Positions 6,174 to 7,461 of a stretch of DNA of 7,461 bases are shown here, in pieces. Made by a program: the position numbers and the translations under genes. Source of the DNA: Bacteroidaceae bacterium. GTDB taxonomy: Bacteria; Bacteroidota; Bacteroidia; Bacteroidales; Bacteroidaceae. Every line of letters begins with the position of its first letter. Within the stretch, counting starts at the first letter, position 1. The notes under the pieces were generated by a model. The model made no database searches and was not told the DNA's origin. It saw nothing but the letters and a program-made list of their open reading frames with translations. Location of the stretch: positions 1 to 7,461 of the forward strand of contig JAQWAN010000101.1 of the NCBI GenBank assembly GCA_028707655.1, given 5' to 3'.

Positions 6174-7461
6174 ATGAAACATTTATTTAGCAAAATGTTG
6201 GTAGCTGTAACCCTATTTTCCAGCATACCACTTATGGCATTTGCACAACAACAGGTGCCTCCTATTCCTATTGACCCCAGCGTACGCATTGGAAAACTGG
6301 ATAATGGGTTAACGTATTATATACGCCATAATGAAAACCCTAAAAAAAGAGCGGATTTCTATATCGCACAAAAAGTAGGATCTATTCTTGAAGAGGAGAG
6401 TCAACGTGGATTAGCTCATTTCTTAGAGCATATGTGTTTTGCAGGAACAAAACATTTTCCTGGAAAGAACATTATTAATTACCTAGAGGGTATTGGTGTA
6501 AAATTTGGAGAAAACCTAAATGCTTATACCTCTATTGATGAAACAGTGTACAATATCAGTAATGTACCTGCATCACGCGAAACAGTAGTCGATTCTTGTC
6601 TACTCATCTTGCACGATTGGGCCAACGATTTATTACTCTTAGATGAGGGTATCGATAACGAACGTGGCATCATTCATGAAGAATGGAGAACTAGAAACAA
6701 TGCTAACCAGCGCGCGCTAAAGGGTATGTGTAAAGCTTTTTATAAAGATTCTCGCTATGCTGAACGTATGCCGATTGGCTTAATGGAAGTGGTAGACAGT
6801 TTCCCTTACGAACGCTTACGTGCCTATTATGCAAAATGGTATCGTCCAGACCAACAAGGTATTGTTGTGGTAGGAGATATTGATGTAGACCAGGTAGAGG
6901 CTAAGATTAAGGCGCTTTTCTCCCCTATCAAGATGCCTGAGAATCCTGCTAAAAGAGAATATTTTACGGTAGCAGATAATAAAGAACCTATTGTACACAT
7001 CGGAAAAGATAAAGAACAACAATACACTATCATCCGTATGTTCCAGAAACAAGATGTTGCCCCTGTTGCTGTGAAAAAATCGATGTCTTATCTAGCGATG
7101 AGCTATGCAAGAGACATGATTCTAAATATGCTGAATGCTCGTCTAGCAGAAAAAGCACAATTAGCTAACCCTCCCTATCTAGAGGCTGGTACTTATTATG
7201 GTGAGTTCTTAGTGTCTAAAACAAAAGATGCGCTTGGAAGTGCAGCAGTATGCAAAGAGAATGCTATTATGCCTGCGTTCGATGCTTTATTGACCGAATT
7301 AGAACGTGCTCGTCAACATGGCTTTACGGCAACAGAATATGTTCGTGCTAAAGCAGAATACTTACGCCAATTAGAGACGGCTTATAACGACCGTTCAAAT
7401 GAAAAGAATGAAGCTTTCGCTACGAAATATGTACGTCATTTTATCGATAACGAACCTATTC
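6174..7461 (+). CDS. Secreted M16 family zinc metallopeptidase (pitrilysin/insulinase-like), N-terminal part
   Basis: The first 429 codons are present; the gene runs off the right edge. Full-length relatives in Bacteroidetes are about 930-940 residues with two tandem M16 halves (from memory), so slightly under half is seen. A signal peptide (1-24, ending AFA before QQQ) sends it to the periplasm or outer surface. The inverted zinc motif HFLEH is at 82-86, with E85 as catalytic base and H82 and H86 as ligands. The third ligand is E163 in DNERGIIHEEW, 77 residues after H86, the spacing seen in pitrilysin and insulin-degrading enzyme. KWYRPD (221-226) and VVVGDID (231-237) close the first M16 domain; the inactive-type M16_C domain starts near 240. 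It probably degrades peptides; the substrate is unknown. The start is the first Met before a basic-hydrophobic leader, with no Shine-Dalgarno. Confidence 0.93.
   Translation, partial: MKHLFSKMLVAVTLFSSIPLMAFAQQQVPPIPIDPSVRIGKLDNGLTYYIRHNENPKKRADFYIAQKVGSILEEESQRGLAHFLEHMCFAGTKHFPGKNIINYLEGIGVKFGENLNAYTSIDETVYNISNVPASRETVVDSCLLILHDWANDLLLLDEGIDNERGIIHEEWRTRNNANQRALKGMCKAFYKDSRYAERMPIGLMEVVDSFPYERLRAYYAKWYRPDQQGIVVVGDIDVDQVEAKIKALFSPIKMPENPAKREYFTVADNKEPIVHIGKDKEQQYTIIRMFQKQDVAPVAVKKSMSYLAMSYARDMILNMLNARLAEKAQLANPPYLEAGTYYGEFLVSKTKDALGSAAVCKENAIMPAFDALLTELERARQHGFTATEYVRAKAEYLRQLETAYNDRSNEKNEAFATKYVRHFIDNEPI

Noticed and set aside
6816..7052. Two overlapping minus-strand frames opposite the M16 peptidase
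   Set aside because: They are antisense shadows of a well-supported peptidase reading frame.
1..7461. Possible mobile element, defence system or CRISPR array
   Set aside because: There are no transposase or integrase genes, terminal inverted repeats, target duplications or regularly spaced repeats, and every sizeable gene is a recognised chromosomal family.

Overview
The window looks like a housekeeping stretch of a Bacteroidales (Bacteroides/Porphyromonas-like) chromosome. Three things point there: the protein families and their order, near-absence of Shine-Dalgarno sequences, and upstream elements matching the Bacteroidetes -7 consensus TAnnTTTG. The sequence is AT-rich and densely coding. 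I see no tRNA or rRNA gene, insertion sequence, CRISPR array or phage gene.

Left part, minus strand (1-1656): three genes are transcribed leftward from a promoter near 1675-1682. The order is a DUF5063 protein, a small RNase D-like DEDDy 3'-5' exonuclease, and the N-terminal part of an RlmI-type 23S rRNA methyltransferase that runs off the left edge. The genes overlap by 10 and 11 bp, so translation is probably coupled.

Middle, plus strand (1755-5952): ftsK (DNA translocase), a LolA-like periplasmic lipoprotein carrier and trxB (thioredoxin reductase) form a tight rightward operon with gaps of 2 and 17 bp. It ends at a strong 17-bp hairpin terminator (5993-6039). The two operons diverge from a 98-bp region holding both predicted promoters.

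Right part, plus strand (6174-7461): the first 429 codons of a secreted M16 (pitrilysin/insulinase) zinc peptidase with its own predicted promoter. The gene is cut by the right edge.

Functionally the window combines chromosome segregation (FtsK), envelope lipoprotein handling (LolA), thiol redox balance (TrxB), RNA modification or processing (RlmI, exonuclease) and exported proteolysis (M16). I found no convincing new multi-gene system. The points most worth following up are the uncharacterised DUF5063 protein locked into an RNA-enzyme operon, the structured divergent promoter region, a lipobox-like cysteine in the LolA-like protein, and the layered hairpins after trxB.
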